DNA from: Bacteroidales bacterium
GTDB taxonomy: Bacteria; Bacteroidota; Bacteroidia; Bacteroidales; P3
Assembly: GCA_009785425.1 (NCBI GenBank)
Contig: WQWI01000004.1
Coordinates: forward strand, 41,381 to 105,380
Length of the DNA stretch: 64,000 nt
Reading direction: 5' to 3'
The position numbers were made by a program, and so were the translations under genes. The notes under the pieces are model-generated. The model did not search any database, had not been told where the DNA came from, and worked only from the letters and a program-made list of their open reading frames with translations. Below, piece after piece: positions 25,668 to 35,193 of this stretch; positions within the stretch are counted from its first letter, which is position 1; every line of letters begins with the position of its first letter.

Positions 25668-27794
25668 CTACTTCTCTAAAATCTCCAAAATCTTAATCGC
25701 AGCATCAGCAATCACAGTTCCCGGACCGAATACTGCAGCAGCACCGGATTTGTAGAGATAGTCGTAATCTTGCGGAGGAATTACACCACCCACAACTACG
25801 ATAATATCCTCGCGACCGAACTTTGCCAGCTCTTCAATCACTTGAGGAACAAGCGTTTTGTGACCTGCTGCCAACGACGAAACACCTAAAATGTTTACAT
25901 CGTTTTCAACGGCTTGCTTCGCTGCTTCGGCAGGTGTTTGGAACAGCGGCCCCATATCCACATCGAAACCGATGTCGGCATAACCGGTGGCAACAACTTT
26001 CGCACCACGGTCGTGCCCATCTTGTCCCATTTTTGCAATCATAATGCGAGGACGGCGTCCTTCTTTTTCCGCAAAGGCATCTGCCATTGCAACTGCTTTT
26101 TTGAAACTCTCGTCAGTTCCACTTTCTGATTTATACACGCCTGAAATAGTTCTGATAACGGCTTTATATCTGCCAAAATGTTTTTCTAATGCATCGGAAA
26201 TTTCGCCTAACGAAGCATGCTTGCGAGCTGCATCAATAGAGAGTTCCAAAAGGTTTCCTTGTCCTGTTCTTGCGGCTTCCGAAAGAACTTCGAGGGCTTT
26301 TTGTACATCCTCATTGTTGCGATTGTTACGCAGTTTCGCCAAACGTTCAATTTGTGCTTTGCGAACGGCTGTATTATCAACTTCCAACGTTTCGATTGGG
26401 TCTTCTTTATCCAAACGATATTTGTTTACACCAACAATCGTGCTTGTTTTTGAATCAATTCTCGCTTGTGTGCGAGCAGCAGCCTCTTCGATACGCATTT
26501 TCGGAATGCCTGTTTCGATTGCTTTTGCCATTCCGCCCAATTCTTCAACCTCTTGAATCAATGCCCACGCTTTGTCGGCGATTTCTTTCGTCAAAGATTC
26601 CACGTAATATGAGCCTGCCCACGGATCAACGGCTTTGCAAATGTTGGTTTCTTCCTGTAGGTATAGTTGCGTGTTTCTCGCGATACGTGCTGAAAAGTCA
26701 GTTGGCAAAGCAATTGCTTCGTCAAGAGCATTGGTGTGTAGCGACTGTGTGTGTCCGAGTGCAGCACCCATTGCCTCCACGCAAGTGCGTGTTACATTGT
26801 TGAACGGATCTTGCTCGGTAAGCGACCAACCCGATGTTTGCGAGTGTGTGCGCAACGCCAGTGATTTTGGGTTTTTTGGATTGAATTGCTTCACGATTTT
26901 TGCCCAAAGCATACGAGCAGCACGCATTTTCGCAATTTCCATAAAATGGTTCATACCAATTGCCCAAAAAAACGACAATCTCGGTGCGAAATCATCAATG
27001 CTCATACCCGCATTTACGCCTGCACGTATGTATTCCAAGCCATCGGCAAGTGTGTATGCTAACTCAATATCTGCGGTTGCACCTGCTTCTTGCATGTGAT
27101 ATCCCGAAATAGAAATAGAGTTGAATTTTGGCATGTTTTTTGATGTAAATTCAAAAATATCCGCAATGATTTTCATTGATGGAAGTGGTGGATAAATATA
27201 GGTGTTTCGCACCATGAACTCTTTCAAAATGTCGTTTTGAATCGTTCCGGTTAGTTCTTCCATTTTTACACCTTGTTGTTCGGCTGCTACCACGTAAAAC
27301 GCCAAAATCGGCAGTACGGCACCGTTCATTGTCATAGAAACAGACATTTTATCCAATGGAATCTGGTCGAACAAAATGTTCATATCCAAAATGGAATCCA
27401 CGGCTACACCTGCTTTTCCAACATCGCCAACCACACGTTCATGATCGGAATCGTAACCACGATGTGTTGCCAAATCGAAAGCAATCGACAGACCTTTTTG
27501 CCCTGCCGCCAAATTGCGGCGGTAAAATGCATTGGACTCTTCCGCAGTTGAAAAACCTGCATATTGACGAACTGTCCAGGGTTTCATGACGTACATGGTG
27601 GAGTAAGGACCGCGCAAAAACGGCGGAAGTCCTGCCGCATAATTCAAGTGTTCCATGTTTTCCAAATCTTTTGCAGAATAGACCGGATTAACCGAAATTT
27701 GCTCGGGAGTCAACCATGGAGTTCCCGCAGGAGTAGGGGAGTTGGACGGCTGAAAAGCCGGATTGTAAGGGATGTTTTTGAAGTTTGGACGCAT
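25668..27794 (-). CDS. scpA: Methylmalonyl-CoA mutase, large subunit
   Basis: 708 residues, the normal length. The N-terminal TIM barrel ([23 protein letters not shown], substrate-contact region) is followed by the B12-binding domain with the DxHxxG motif in [11 protein letters not shown] (near residue 585). It interconverts succinyl-CoA and (R)-methylmalonyl-CoA, a step of propionate formation or use. The small subunit that usually precedes it is not present: the upstream neighbour is a divergent glycosyltransferase. The small subunit may lie elsewhere, or the enzyme may be a homodimer. Confidence 0.95.
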   Translation of the reverse strand: MRPNFKNIPYNPAFQPSNSPTPAGTPWLTPEQISVNPVYSAKDLENMEHLNYAAGLPPFLRGPYSTMYVMKPWTVRQYAGFSTAEESNAFYRRNLAAGQKGLSIAFDLATHRGYDSDHERVVGDVGKAGVAVDSILDMNILFDQIPLDKMSVSMTMNGAVLPILAFYVVAAEQQGVKMEELTGTIQNDILKEFMVRNTYIYPPLPSMKIIADIFEFTSKNMPKFNSISISGYHMQEAGATADIELAYTLADGLEYIRAGVNAGMSIDDFAPRLSFFWAIGMNHFMEIAKMRAARMLWAKIVKQFNPKNPKSLALRTHSQTSGWSLTEQDPFNNVTRTCVEAMGAALGHTQSLHTNALDEAIALPTDFSARIARNTQLYLQEETNICKAVDPWAGSYYVESLTKEIADKAWALIQEVEELGGMAKAIETGIPKMRIEEAAARTQARIDSKTSTIVGVNKYRLDKEDPIETLEVDNTAVRKAQIERLAKLRNNRNNEDVQKALEVLSEAARTGQGNLLELSIDAARKHASLGEISDALEKHFGRYKAVIRTISGVYKSESGTDESFKKAVAMADAFAEKEGRRPRIMIAKMGQDGHDRGAKVVATGYADIGFDVDMGPLFQTPAEAAKQAVENDVNILGVSSLAAGHKTLVPQVIEELAKFGREDIIVVVGGVIPPQDYDYLYKSGAAAVFGPGTVIADAAIKILEILEK

Positions 27795-27835
27795 ATTTTC
27801 TAAATTTACAAAATTACAAGTTTAATTTTTGTTTG

Positions 27836-27843
27836 CAAAGATA
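27836..27843 (-). promoter_or_regulatory. -7 box for methylmalonyl-CoA mutase
   Basis: TATCTTTG on the minus strand, about 40 nt before the ATG at 27794. Confidence 0.7.
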
Positions 27844-27913
27844 GCAATTTTTTTTGAAATACGCAAAAAATACTGCGATTTGTGATTTTTTTTCATATTT
27901 CATTTTTTTTTCG

Positions 27914-27921
27914 TATCTTTG
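27914..27921 (+). promoter_or_regulatory. -7 box for the glycosyltransferase operon
   Basis: TATCTTTG. The first ATG (27931) would fall almost at the transcription start, which favours the ATG at 27970. Confidence 0.7.
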
Positions 27922-27969
27922 TAAGTTAAAATGCGAGAGCATTTTCAATACAATGTAAAATCCGTAAAA

Positions 27970-28917
27970 ATGAATATATCCGTTGTTATACCTTTGCTAA
28001 ACGAAGCCGAATCGTTGCCCGAATTGTGTGATTGGATTAAGAAAGTCATGGAAACTCACCGGTTTTCTTACGAAATATGCTTGATTGATGATGGCAGTAC
28101 GGACGAATCGTGGGCGGTTATCGAAGAATTAGCATCTAAAAATCCAAACATTCGTGGTGCGAAATTCCGTAGAAATTATGGGAAATCCGCAGCACTAAAT
28201 TTGGCATTTGAAATGGCAAAAGGCGATGTTGTTATCACAATGGACGCGGATTTACAGGATAGCCCCGATGAAATTCCGGAGTTGTATCGAATGATTGCGA
28301 AAGACAATTTCGATATTGTTTCAGGTTGGAAGAAAAAACGCTATGATCCGATCACAAAAACCATTCCGACCAAACTTTTCAATTGGGCTGCACGAAAAAT
28401 GTCGGGTATTTATTTGCATGACTTCAATTGTGGGCTGAAAGCCTATAAGTCGGAAGTCATCAAAAATATTGAGGTTTACGGTGAAATGCATCGCTATATT
28501 CCGGTTATCGCAAAAGCCGCAGGATTTACAAAAATTACGGAGAAAGAAGTGGAGCACCGTGCTCGAAAATATGGTGTTACGAAATTCGGAATTAGTAGAT
28601 TTATCAACGGTTTTCTCGATTTGCTGACTATTTCGTTTATCGGAAAATTTGCTAAACGTCCGATGCATTTTTTTGGTGGACTTGGCACGTTGATTTTTTT
28701 CTTGGGCTTTATTGCCGTGATTTGGTTGGGTGTTCAAAAATGGCTCTTTTTAACTCGTGGGATAGGTGCAGCTTTGATTGCAGACAATGTGTTTTTTTAC
28801 ATCGCCATTATGTGTATGATTATTGGAGTGCAGTTGTTTTTAGCGGGCTACATTGCGGAATTGGTATCACGAAGTTCACCAACACGGAATAATTATTCAA
28901 TTGAAAAAATTATATAA
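27970..28917 (+). CDS. Family 2 glycosyltransferase, polyprenyl-phosphate type
   Basis: 315 residues from the ATG at 27970 (MNISVVIPLLNEAES). The GT-A catalytic domain carries LIDDGSTDES and the DXD-like MDADLQDSPDEI. Two C-terminal transmembrane helices (FFGGLGTLIFFLGFIAVIWLG and FFYIAIMCMIIGVQLFLAGY) match the DPM1/ArnC-like family, which moves a sugar from a nucleotide donor to undecaprenyl phosphate at the inner membrane. It is the first gene of a long plus-strand run. The restriction-modification genes start 3 nt after its stop. Confidence 0.9.
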   Translation: MNISVVIPLLNEAESLPELCDWIKKVMETHRFSYEICLIDDGSTDESWAVIEELASKNPNIRGAKFRRNYGKSAALNLAFEMAKGDVVITMDADLQDSPDEIPELYRMIAKDNFDIVSGWKKKRYDPITKTIPTKLFNWAARKMSGIYLHDFNCGLKAYKSEVIKNIEVYGEMHRYIPVIAKAAGFTKITEKEVEHRARKYGVTKFGISRFINGFLDLLTISFIGKFAKRPMHFFGGLGTLIFFLGFIAVIWLGVQKWLFLTRGIGAALIADNVFFYIAIMCMIIGVQLFLAGYIAELVSRSSPTRNNYSIEKII

Positions 28918-28920
28918 ATC

Positions 28921-30198
28921 GTGACAAAAACGACACATAAAATAATCAACGGAGATAGTCGTCAAATGAGAGAATTGAAAGACAATTCGGTGCATTTGAT
29001 TGCTACTTCACCACCGTATTGGCAACTGAAAGATTACGGTGACGAAAACCAAATCGGATTTAATGACAGTTATGAAAATTATATCAACAATCTAAATCTT
29101 GTTTGGGCAGAATGTTTTCGTGTGTTGCACGATGGCTGTCGTTTGTGCATCAATATCGGCGATCAATTTGCACGTTCTACCTACTACGGTCGTTACAAGG
29201 TAATACCTATTCATTCTGAGATTATCAGATTTTGTGAAACAATTGGGTTTGATTTTATGGGGCAAATTATTTGGCAAAAACAAACCACAATGAATACTTC
29301 GGGTGGCGGTGCTGTAATGGGTAGTTTTCCGCACCCTCGAAATGGTATTGTGAAATTGGATTTTGAGTATATTTTGCTATTCAAAAAATTAGGAAACGCT
29401 CCAAAACCAACAAAAGAGCAAAAAGAAAATTCCGTAATGACAAATGAGGAATGGAACACGTATTTCAACGGACATTGGTATTTCAACGGAGCAAAACAAG
29501 ACAAGCATTTGGCGATGTTTCCCGAAGAATTACCTGCACGATTGATCAAAATGTTTTCTTTTCCGAATGAAACGGTTTTAGACCCATTTCTTGGTAGTGG
29601 AACGACATCACTCGTTGCCAAAAAACTAAACAGAAATTCGGTTGGTTACGAAATTAACCCCGAATTTATCCCGATTATCAAGGAAAAAGTTGGCGGGAAC
29701 GACACTTTTTCGCAAATAGAAACAGAATTTGTTAAGCAGTCCGAAACGAAAATTGATTTTGACGAAAAGATAAAAAAACTACCTTATCTGTTTGTTGATA
29801 CGCACAAATTGGACAAAAAAATAGATGTCAAAAAACTACAATACGGCTCAAAAATAGATGCAGAAAGCAACGGAGAACGAGAGGACTATTTTACGGTAAA
29901 AGAAATTATCAGTCCCGAACTTGTTAAACTGAACAATGATTTAGTGATACGACTTATAGGGATAAAAGAAAATCCTGTAGTGAACGGGCAAGCCGTTCGA
30001 TTTTTGCGAGAAAAATTGAAAGGAAAACGTGTGTTTTTGCGTCATGATACTGTAAAATATGACAGCAACAATCATTTAATGGCGTATTTATATCTTGAAA
30101 ATAAGACGTTTGTTAATGCCCACTTGCTGAAAGCGGGAGTGGTGGAAGTAGATAGAGGAATGGAGTTTAGGTATAAAAGTAAATTCTTGGAAATATGA
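28921..30198 (+). CDS. DNA methyltransferase with a C-terminal SNase-like domain
   Basis: 425 residues with a GTG start. Motif IV (TSPPYW, near residue 30) precedes motif I (DPFLGSGTT, near 220), the beta-class order; TSPPYW favours N4-cytosine but does not exclude N6-adenine. Residues about 320-420 resemble a staphylococcal-nuclease domain (VIRLIGI, QAVRFLREKLKGKRVFL, HLMAYLYLENKTFVNAHLLKAG). The catalytic acidic residue after RLIGI and the second arginine are replaced, so that domain probably only binds nucleic acid. It modifies the site cut by the MjaI-like enzyme two genes downstream. It overlaps the next gene by 4 nt. Confidence 0.85.
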   Translation: MTKTTHKIINGDSRQMRELKDNSVHLIATSPPYWQLKDYGDENQIGFNDSYENYINNLNLVWAECFRVLHDGCRLCINIGDQFARSTYYGRYKVIPIHSEIIRFCETIGFDFMGQIIWQKQTTMNTSGGGAVMGSFPHPRNGIVKLDFEYILLFKKLGNAPKPTKEQKENSVMTNEEWNTYFNGHWYFNGAKQDKHLAMFPEELPARLIKMFSFPNETVLDPFLGSGTTSLVAKKLNRNSVGYEINPEFIPIIKEKVGGNDTFSQIETEFVKQSETKIDFDEKIKKLPYLFVDTHKLDKKIDVKKLQYGSKIDAESNGEREDYFTVKEIISPELVKLNNDLVIRLIGIKENPVVNGQAVRFLREKLKGKRVFLRHDTVKYDSNNHLMAYLYLENKTFVNAHLLKAGVVEVDRGMEFRYKSKFLEI

Positions 30199-31052
30199 AC
30201 GCTAAGAACAAAGAGATAGATGTCCTTTCATGGGTGCTAATTATATTGGCTGGTTGTTTGGCTGTTGTTGCTTTTTTTTCGCCGTTGATTCTCACAAGGG
30301 GCTGTACTGTGGATTTTTCTCTGGCGGGGCAAATTGGCGATATGGTAGGTGGAATAAGTAGCCCTTTTATCGGATTGGCTAGTATAATTGTAATGTTTCT
30401 TGCTTTTTACATACAGTTTAAAGCAAATAAAATGATGCAAAAGCAATTTGATAGAAATAAATTTGAAAATCAGTTCTTTCAAATGCTAAAAACGCACAAA
30501 GAGAACTCAAATATGATTATAGATAGATATAAAAACACAGGAATTAATAATGCAGAAGGATTTGCATATCTTATTAAAAAAACGGAGATTGAATATCATG
30601 GTCCTTTTGCCACTTATGTTTGTTCTAACGATGAGTTGAGTGTTAAAAAAGAACGATTTAGAAATATTTACAAGCGTTTCATATGGGAAGATAGTTTTGG
30701 TCATTATTACAGACATTTGTTTTTAATGGTAAAGTTTGTTGTACATAACCAAGAACTAACTTATGAAGAAAAGCGTGATTATTTACGAATTCTAAGGGCA
30801 TCATTATCTACATCTGAACAAGTATTTCTTTATTATAATTGGTTGTCGGGGTACGGAGGACAGTGGGAAAATGATGATAATAAATTTTTCACAGACTACA
30901 GAATGATACACAATGTTCACAGCATTCTCAGTGATTTTGAAGTAGCAAAAATGGACCCATTCAAAGAATTGTTGGAAAAAGGCGACTATCGTAAAGAAAA
31001 AGATAAAAGTGGAAAAAAAAGAAAAGATGACGATTTATTTGAACATCAATAA
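30195..31052 (+). CDS. Putative abortive infection protein (putAbiC-like)
   Basis: 285 residues. Two N-terminal transmembrane helices (WVLIILAGCLAVVAFFSPLIL and IGLASIIVMFLAFYIQF) are followed by a cytoplasmic domain with FENQFFQMLKTHKEN and YYRHLFLMVKFV, the pattern of the putAbiC family of phage-defence proteins. The C-terminus is highly charged. It is sandwiched between the methyltransferase (4-nt ATGA overlap) and the restriction endonuclease (2-nt gap), so it is part of the same defence unit. The trigger and mode of action are unknown. Confidence 0.75.
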   Translation: MNAKNKEIDVLSWVLIILAGCLAVVAFFSPLILTRGCTVDFSLAGQIGDMVGGISSPFIGLASIIVMFLAFYIQFKANKMMQKQFDRNKFENQFFQMLKTHKENSNMIIDRYKNTGINNAEGFAYLIKKTEIEYHGPFATYVCSNDELSVKKERFRNIYKRFIWEDSFGHYYRHLFLMVKFVVHNQELTYEEKRDYLRILRASLSTSEQVFLYYNWLSGYGGQWENDDNKFFTDYRMIHNVHSILSDFEVAKMDPFKELLEKGDYRKEKDKSGKKRKDDDLFEHQ

Positions 31053-31054
31053 CT

Positions 31055-31687
31055 ATGGCAAAAGAATGGATCTTAAATAGCGCAATGAATCGCTTTCAAC
31101 TAAATTTCAAACGAAATGTTGGAGCAACTTCCGAGTCAATTCGCAAATGTTCGCCCAAAACACTGGACGAATGGCGAGAGTATTATTTTGCAAACGTAAA
31201 AAGCAAAACACATATCGAGGATTTGGGTAAAAAATTGTATGTGAAAATTACCGAAGTAATCCAAAGCGAAGTAGCAGAAATAACGGAACAGGATTGCGTA
31301 GATTATATGCTACAACTTGTTATTGATAGAACATTTGACGGTTATATGACCGAAATACAAACAATCTACGGGCAACTACAACATATTTTAGATGTAAAGA
31401 TAGAATCAGCACCCGATGAATGGGACAGACTGTTTAACGTAGATTTTTTCATAAAAATTGACGAAAGATATATTGGATTGCAGATAAAACCTGTAAATTC
31501 CGGAATACAATTGCCTGAAATCCACAAAGAATATACCTTGCAAGCAGAAACACACAAGAAATTTTCTGAAAAATATGGAGGCAATGTGTTTTACATTTTC
31601 TCTGAAAAAGTAAATGGCAAAAAAGAAATCGCCAACAAAGAAATAATCGAAGAAATTCAAAAAGAAATCAACAGGCTTAACCAATAA
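31055..31687 (+). CDS. MjaI-family type II restriction endonuclease
   Basis: 210 residues. The N-terminus EWILNSAMNRFQLNFKRNVGATSESIRKC and the segment FNVDFFIKIDERYIGLQIKP are typical of the MjaI family; the Asp and the QIK pair fit a PD-(D/E)XK-type active site. MjaI itself cuts CTAG. The same specificity is likely here but cannot be read from the sequence. It is the third gene of the methyltransferase-Abi-endonuclease unit. Confidence 0.85.
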   Translation: MAKEWILNSAMNRFQLNFKRNVGATSESIRKCSPKTLDEWREYYFANVKSKTHIEDLGKKLYVKITEVIQSEVAEITEQDCVDYMLQLVIDRTFDGYMTEIQTIYGQLQHILDVKIESAPDEWDRLFNVDFFIKIDERYIGLQIKPVNSGIQLPEIHKEYTLQAETHKKFSEKYGGNVFYIFSEKVNGKKEIANKEIIEEIQKEINRLNQ

Positions 31688-31699
31688 TCACAACTGCTC

Positions 31700-32221
31700 A
31701 TGACCCTATTCTTAGATAGAGACGGCGTAATAAACCAAAGACGAATCAACGATTGTGTCAAAACTCCGGACGAGTTCGTGTTCGAAGACGGAGCGTTAGA
31801 GGCTATTGCGAAATTGTCGAAGTGTTTTGAACGGATTATTGTTGTAACGAATCAGCAAGGTATCGGGAGGAAGTTGATGAGTGAAAAAACATTGCACGAG
31901 ATACACGAGCACATGAAAAATCAAGTGGAACAAGCCGACGGACGTATTGATGCGATTTATTTTTGTCCGGATTTGAGTGACTCAAAAAGTCTGTACAGAA
32001 AACCGAATGTTGGCATGGGATTGCTTGCTAAACGGCAGTTTCCAAAGATTCGTTTCAAACGCTCCATTATGGTTGGAGATTCTATATCAGATATGGAATT
32101 TGGGAAAAAATTAGGTATGAAAACGGTGTTTATTTCTAACGATAAATCGCTTGTATCGAGCCACGCAAAACTGATCAATCAAAATTTCAACTCCTTACTC
32201 GAATACGCAAAGACATGTTGA
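31700..32221 (+). CDS. HAD-IIIA phosphatase, GmhB/HisB-like
   Basis: 173 residues. HAD motif I FLDRDGVIN (near residue 4), motif II VVTNQQGIG and motif IV VGDSISDMEFGKKLG are intact. Overall it resembles heptose-1,7-bisphosphate phosphatase (GmhB). The zinc-binding Cys cluster between motifs is mostly missing (one Cys in YFCPDLSDSKSLYRKP), so it may be a zinc-free relative or act on another sugar phosphate. It probably belongs with the glycosyltransferase before the defence genes. It overlaps the next gene by 7 nt. Confidence 0.8.
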   Translation: MTLFLDRDGVINQRRINDCVKTPDEFVFEDGALEAIAKLSKCFERIIVVTNQQGIGRKLMSEKTLHEIHEHMKNQVEQADGRIDAIYFCPDLSDSKSLYRKPNVGMGLLAKRQFPKIRFKRSIMVGDSISDMEFGKKLGMKTVFISNDKSLVSSHAKLINQNFNSLLEYAKTC

Positions 32222-33330
32222 AAAATTACCTAAAAATCGCTATAATCTGCTTTTTTGCAGGGTTTTCGCAAGTCGCACAGTCGGTACCGGACACTAACTA
32301 TGTAGACGAAAGAGGGCTCCGACAAGGTCCTTGGCGAGAGACTAATGAGCGGGGTGTGATTTTTGAGGGGCAATTCATAGACGGTGTGCCTTACGGTAGG
32401 TTTAGACATTTTGACAGATTTGACAGAACAATTGCTATTTTGGACTATTCAAGAGAAGGGCATGCAGCCGAAGTAACATTTTTCCATCCGAATGGAAGAA
32501 TTCGTGCAACCGGATTTTATTTGGAAAGACTGCGTGACAGCACTTGGGAAATTTTTGATACGGCGGGAATACTGATTGAACGCGTCAATTTTCTCGACGG
32601 CATGCGACATGGATTGTCTGAGTTGTTCGATAGAAACGGAGAGCTTATCGAAAGTACAGAGTGGTATCGGAGTCTACGGAATGGGCGATGGTGGCAGAGA
32701 ACAGAACGAGGTGAGCAATGGACAATGTACAGAAACAACCTTTCGCATGGTCTTTACGAGGCTCATTTTGCCAATGGAAATCCATTTATTAGAGGTCATC
32801 ACGAATATGGTTTGAGAGAAGGAACGTGGCTTTTTTATCATGAAACCGGGCTTTTAGACCGAGTCATGCTGTTTGAAAATCATCGACTTCTCAGAAAACA
32901 AATTGCTATCCATGTGAGAGGGGAGGATATTTTGATTGATGCCGATTCTGTGGGATATATGCATACCAACGGACGAATTGTTGAAATTAGAATGCTCGAT
33001 GGCACGCTGTACCGTCCAAGTCAAACGTTTGAACAATTGGTAAGATCTTTTGGTACTGAGAACTTTTTCTTGGCAACATCGCAGTTCCTTGCACCGTTCA
33101 GATTGTTTGACTCGCTGATTGTGCAAACTGATTACGATGAAAGTACTACACAAGCACATCATACGAATGATCCGTTTTTTGCCCGCAGGACTACAGAAAG
33201 GGTGCCTATAGAAGAGCAAAGAGCGTTGTTGATATTGAGAATACCAACGCCTTATGATGTTTACGTAGATGGGGAGGTAATCCAGTTACTACGAAGTATA
33301 ACAGACGACAGTTCGATAATACCACAATGA
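32215..33330 (+). CDS. Exported MORN-like repeat protein (YwqK family)
   Basis: 371 residues with a signal peptide (IAIICFFAGFSQVAQS). Residues about 25-215 consist of repeats of the type LRQGPWRE, GLREGTWLFYHETG and MRHGLSELFDRNGEL, as in YwqK/MORN proteins. The C-terminal part has no recognised domain. Function is unknown; similar repeats mediate binding. The stop overlaps the porQ ATG (ATGA). Confidence 0.75.
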   Translation: MLKNYLKIAIICFFAGFSQVAQSVPDTNYVDERGLRQGPWRETNERGVIFEGQFIDGVPYGRFRHFDRFDRTIAILDYSREGHAAEVTFFHPNGRIRATGFYLERLRDSTWEIFDTAGILIERVNFLDGMRHGLSELFDRNGELIESTEWYRSLRNGRWWQRTERGEQWTMYRNNLSHGLYEAHFANGNPFIRGHHEYGLREGTWLFYHETGLLDRVMLFENHRLLRKQIAIHVRGEDILIDADSVGYMHTNGRIVEIRMLDGTLYRPSQTFEQLVRSFGTENFFLATSQFLAPFRLFDSLIVQTDYDESTTQAHHTNDPFFARRTTERVPIEEQRALLILRIPTPYDVYVDGEVIQLLRSITDDSSIIPQ

Positions 33331-34367
33331 TGAGACGACTTTGCGTTTACATATATATGTTCATTTTGTCGGGAAGCCTTTATTCACAGGGCGTTCCGAA
33401 TACTGTTTTTGCTTCTTTGAGGCTTGATCCTTCGGCACGATTAGCTTCGCTTGGCACTCCTTTTTCAACGCTTCTTGATCCAAATATTGCTGTCGCAGTA
33501 TCCAATCCTTCATTGATTTCTCCGGCGTTGAACAATGCCGGAATGGTACATTATGCCAATTATTTTAGAGCGTTTTCTAATGTGAATGCTGCATACGCAC
33601 GGACATTGCCAAGGCTTGGAACCTTTTTGGCCTCTATACAGTACACAAATTTTGGTTCTGTCGATGGTTTTGATGAGTTTGGAAACTATTTTGGACGAAC
33701 CGATATGTTTTACGATGCTGTGTTAAATGTAGGTTGGGGTAGGGAGTTGGTGGATTCAATGTTTAGTATTGGTGCAAATTTTAAGTATATTTTTTCTCGT
33801 GGAGATAATTTTTGGCAACATGGAATTGCTGTTGATGTAAGCGGGTCTTATATCAATCATGAAAGGCGTTTGGCGGTGTCATTAGCATTCAGAAATATTG
33901 GAACTGTGCTGAAAAGAGATATGATCAGTAACTACGAAAGAGTGCCATTTCAAATTGATTTAGCGTTCTATCAACGTGCTCGAAACGCACCGTTCGCCTA
34001 CAGCATTGTGCTTTCGAACTTACAGAGGTGGAATCTTTCCGGAGTGGATTTGAATGCAGGAACAGTTGATCCTGTAACCCAAGAAGTTGTATACCCCAAC
34101 AGGTTAGCAACTTTCGCAGATAATGTTATGCGACACGTCATTCTTGGAGGAGAAATTTTCTTGTTTCGGAATATCACATTTCGATTAAGTTATAATTACC
34201 ACCGCAGGCAAGAACTGAGAACCGAAACACGTCCCGGATTTGTAGGATTTTCTTGGGGAATCGGAACTAGAATTCATAAGTTTCAAATAGACTACGCACG
34301 TTCGGCATTTCATTTGGCGGGTGCACCAAATTTTATCTCGATTACTGCGAATTTGGGTGATTTTTAA
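33327..34367 (+). CDS. porQ: Type IX secretion protein PorQ
   Basis: 346 residues with a signal peptide (YIYMFILSGSLYSQ). The sequence SARLASLGTPFSTLLDPNIAVAVSNPSLISP, then MVHYANYFRAFSNVNAAYARTLPRLGTFLASIQYTNFG, matches PorQ, an outer-membrane beta-barrel of the PorV/FadL type. It works with PorU, PorV and PorZ to attach type IX cargo to surface lipopolysaccharide. A type B sorting-domain protein at 48650-50098 is a candidate client of the same machinery. Confidence 0.82.
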   Translation: MMRRLCVYIYMFILSGSLYSQGVPNTVFASLRLDPSARLASLGTPFSTLLDPNIAVAVSNPSLISPALNNAGMVHYANYFRAFSNVNAAYARTLPRLGTFLASIQYTNFGSVDGFDEFGNYFGRTDMFYDAVLNVGWGRELVDSMFSIGANFKYIFSRGDNFWQHGIAVDVSGSYINHERRLAVSLAFRNIGTVLKRDMISNYERVPFQIDLAFYQRARNAPFAYSIVLSNLQRWNLSGVDLNAGTVDPVTQEVVYPNRLATFADNVMRHVILGGEIFLFRNITFRLSYNYHRRQELRTETRPGFVGFSWGIGTRIHKFQIDYARSAFHLAGAPNFISITANLGDF

Positions 34368-34396
34368 CTTTAATGCTCAAATTCCTTTTTTTTTCG

Positions 34397-34404
34397 TATC
34401 TTTG
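34397..34404 (+). promoter_or_regulatory. -7 box for psd
   Basis: TATCTTTG, 19 nt before the ATG at 34424. Confidence 0.7.
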
Positions 34405-34423
34405 CAAATAAAAACAACAAACT

Positions 34424-35089
34424 ATGTATTTTCACAGAGAAGGCCGCACGATTATAACTGTTACGTTAATTGTTTCGGCAATATTGGTTTTTTTAGCATT
34501 TTTTCTGAGTTTTAGATTTGGATGGGCAAGTTTTATTCCTTACATCATCACCGGACTTATTGCTGTAGAAACGTTTTTGGTTCTGTATTTTTTCAGAATG
34601 CCAAAACGGAAATTTACTGAAAACGACAACCAACTCATTTCGCCTTGTGATGGAAAAATCGTGATTATTGAGGAAGTTGAAGAGCCTGAGTATTTTCAGG
34701 GAAAACGTTTACAAGTTTCGGTGTTTATGTCGCCACTCAACGTGCACGTAAACCGTTATCCGACAAACGGAAAGGTTAAATTCTACAAATACCATCCGGG
34801 AAAATATTTAGTGGCATGGAATCCAAAATCGTCCACCTTGAACGAGCGTACGACTATTGTTCTTGAGCATGCCAATGGCAAAGAGGTTTTGGTTCGTCAA
34901 ATTGCCGGACTTCTTGCTCGTCGTATTGTTTGTTATTCCAAAGAAGGCGAGACCGTGAAACAGAATCAAGAGTTGGGTTTCATTAAATTTGGTTCGCGTG
35001 TAGATTTGTTTTTGCCATTGGATGCAAAGGTTTTGGTTAAGCACGATCAAGTTGTAAAAGGAGGAATTACAGCCCTTGCGGAGTGGTAG
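34424..35089 (+). CDS. psd: Phosphatidylserine decarboxylase family protein
   Basis: 221 residues, the short form. Two N-terminal helices (TVTLIVSAILVFLAFFLSF and ASFIPYIITGLIAVETFLVLYFF) anchor it. The conserved region DNQLISPCDGKIVIIEE and SVFMSPLNVHVNRYP precede the self-cleavage site in FIKFGSRVD, where the serine becomes the pyruvoyl group. It makes phosphatidylethanolamine from phosphatidylserine at the inner membrane. It has its own promoter and a downstream terminator. Confidence 0.92.
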   Translation: MYFHREGRTIITVTLIVSAILVFLAFFLSFRFGWASFIPYIITGLIAVETFLVLYFFRMPKRKFTENDNQLISPCDGKIVIIEEVEEPEYFQGKRLQVSVFMSPLNVHVNRYPTNGKVKFYKYHPGKYLVAWNPKSSTLNERTTIVLEHANGKEVLVRQIAGLLARRIVCYSKEGETVKQNQELGFIKFGSRVDLFLPLDAKVLVKHDQVVKGGITALAEW

Positions 35090-35132
35090 ATTTTGCAATA
35101 CATTTTATATTATGTTAAATAATAAGATTGAC

Positions 35133-35162
35133 AAAAAGGGCAAGTTTCATACCTGCCCTTTT
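35133..35162. terminator. Terminator after psd
   Basis: Stem aaaagggca/tgccctttt with an 11-nt loop and T residues after it. It lies between psd and the convergent TPR gene and could serve both. Confidence 0.8.
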
Positions 35163-35193
35163 GAGTTTTATGCGTGATAGTATTACCTATAGC

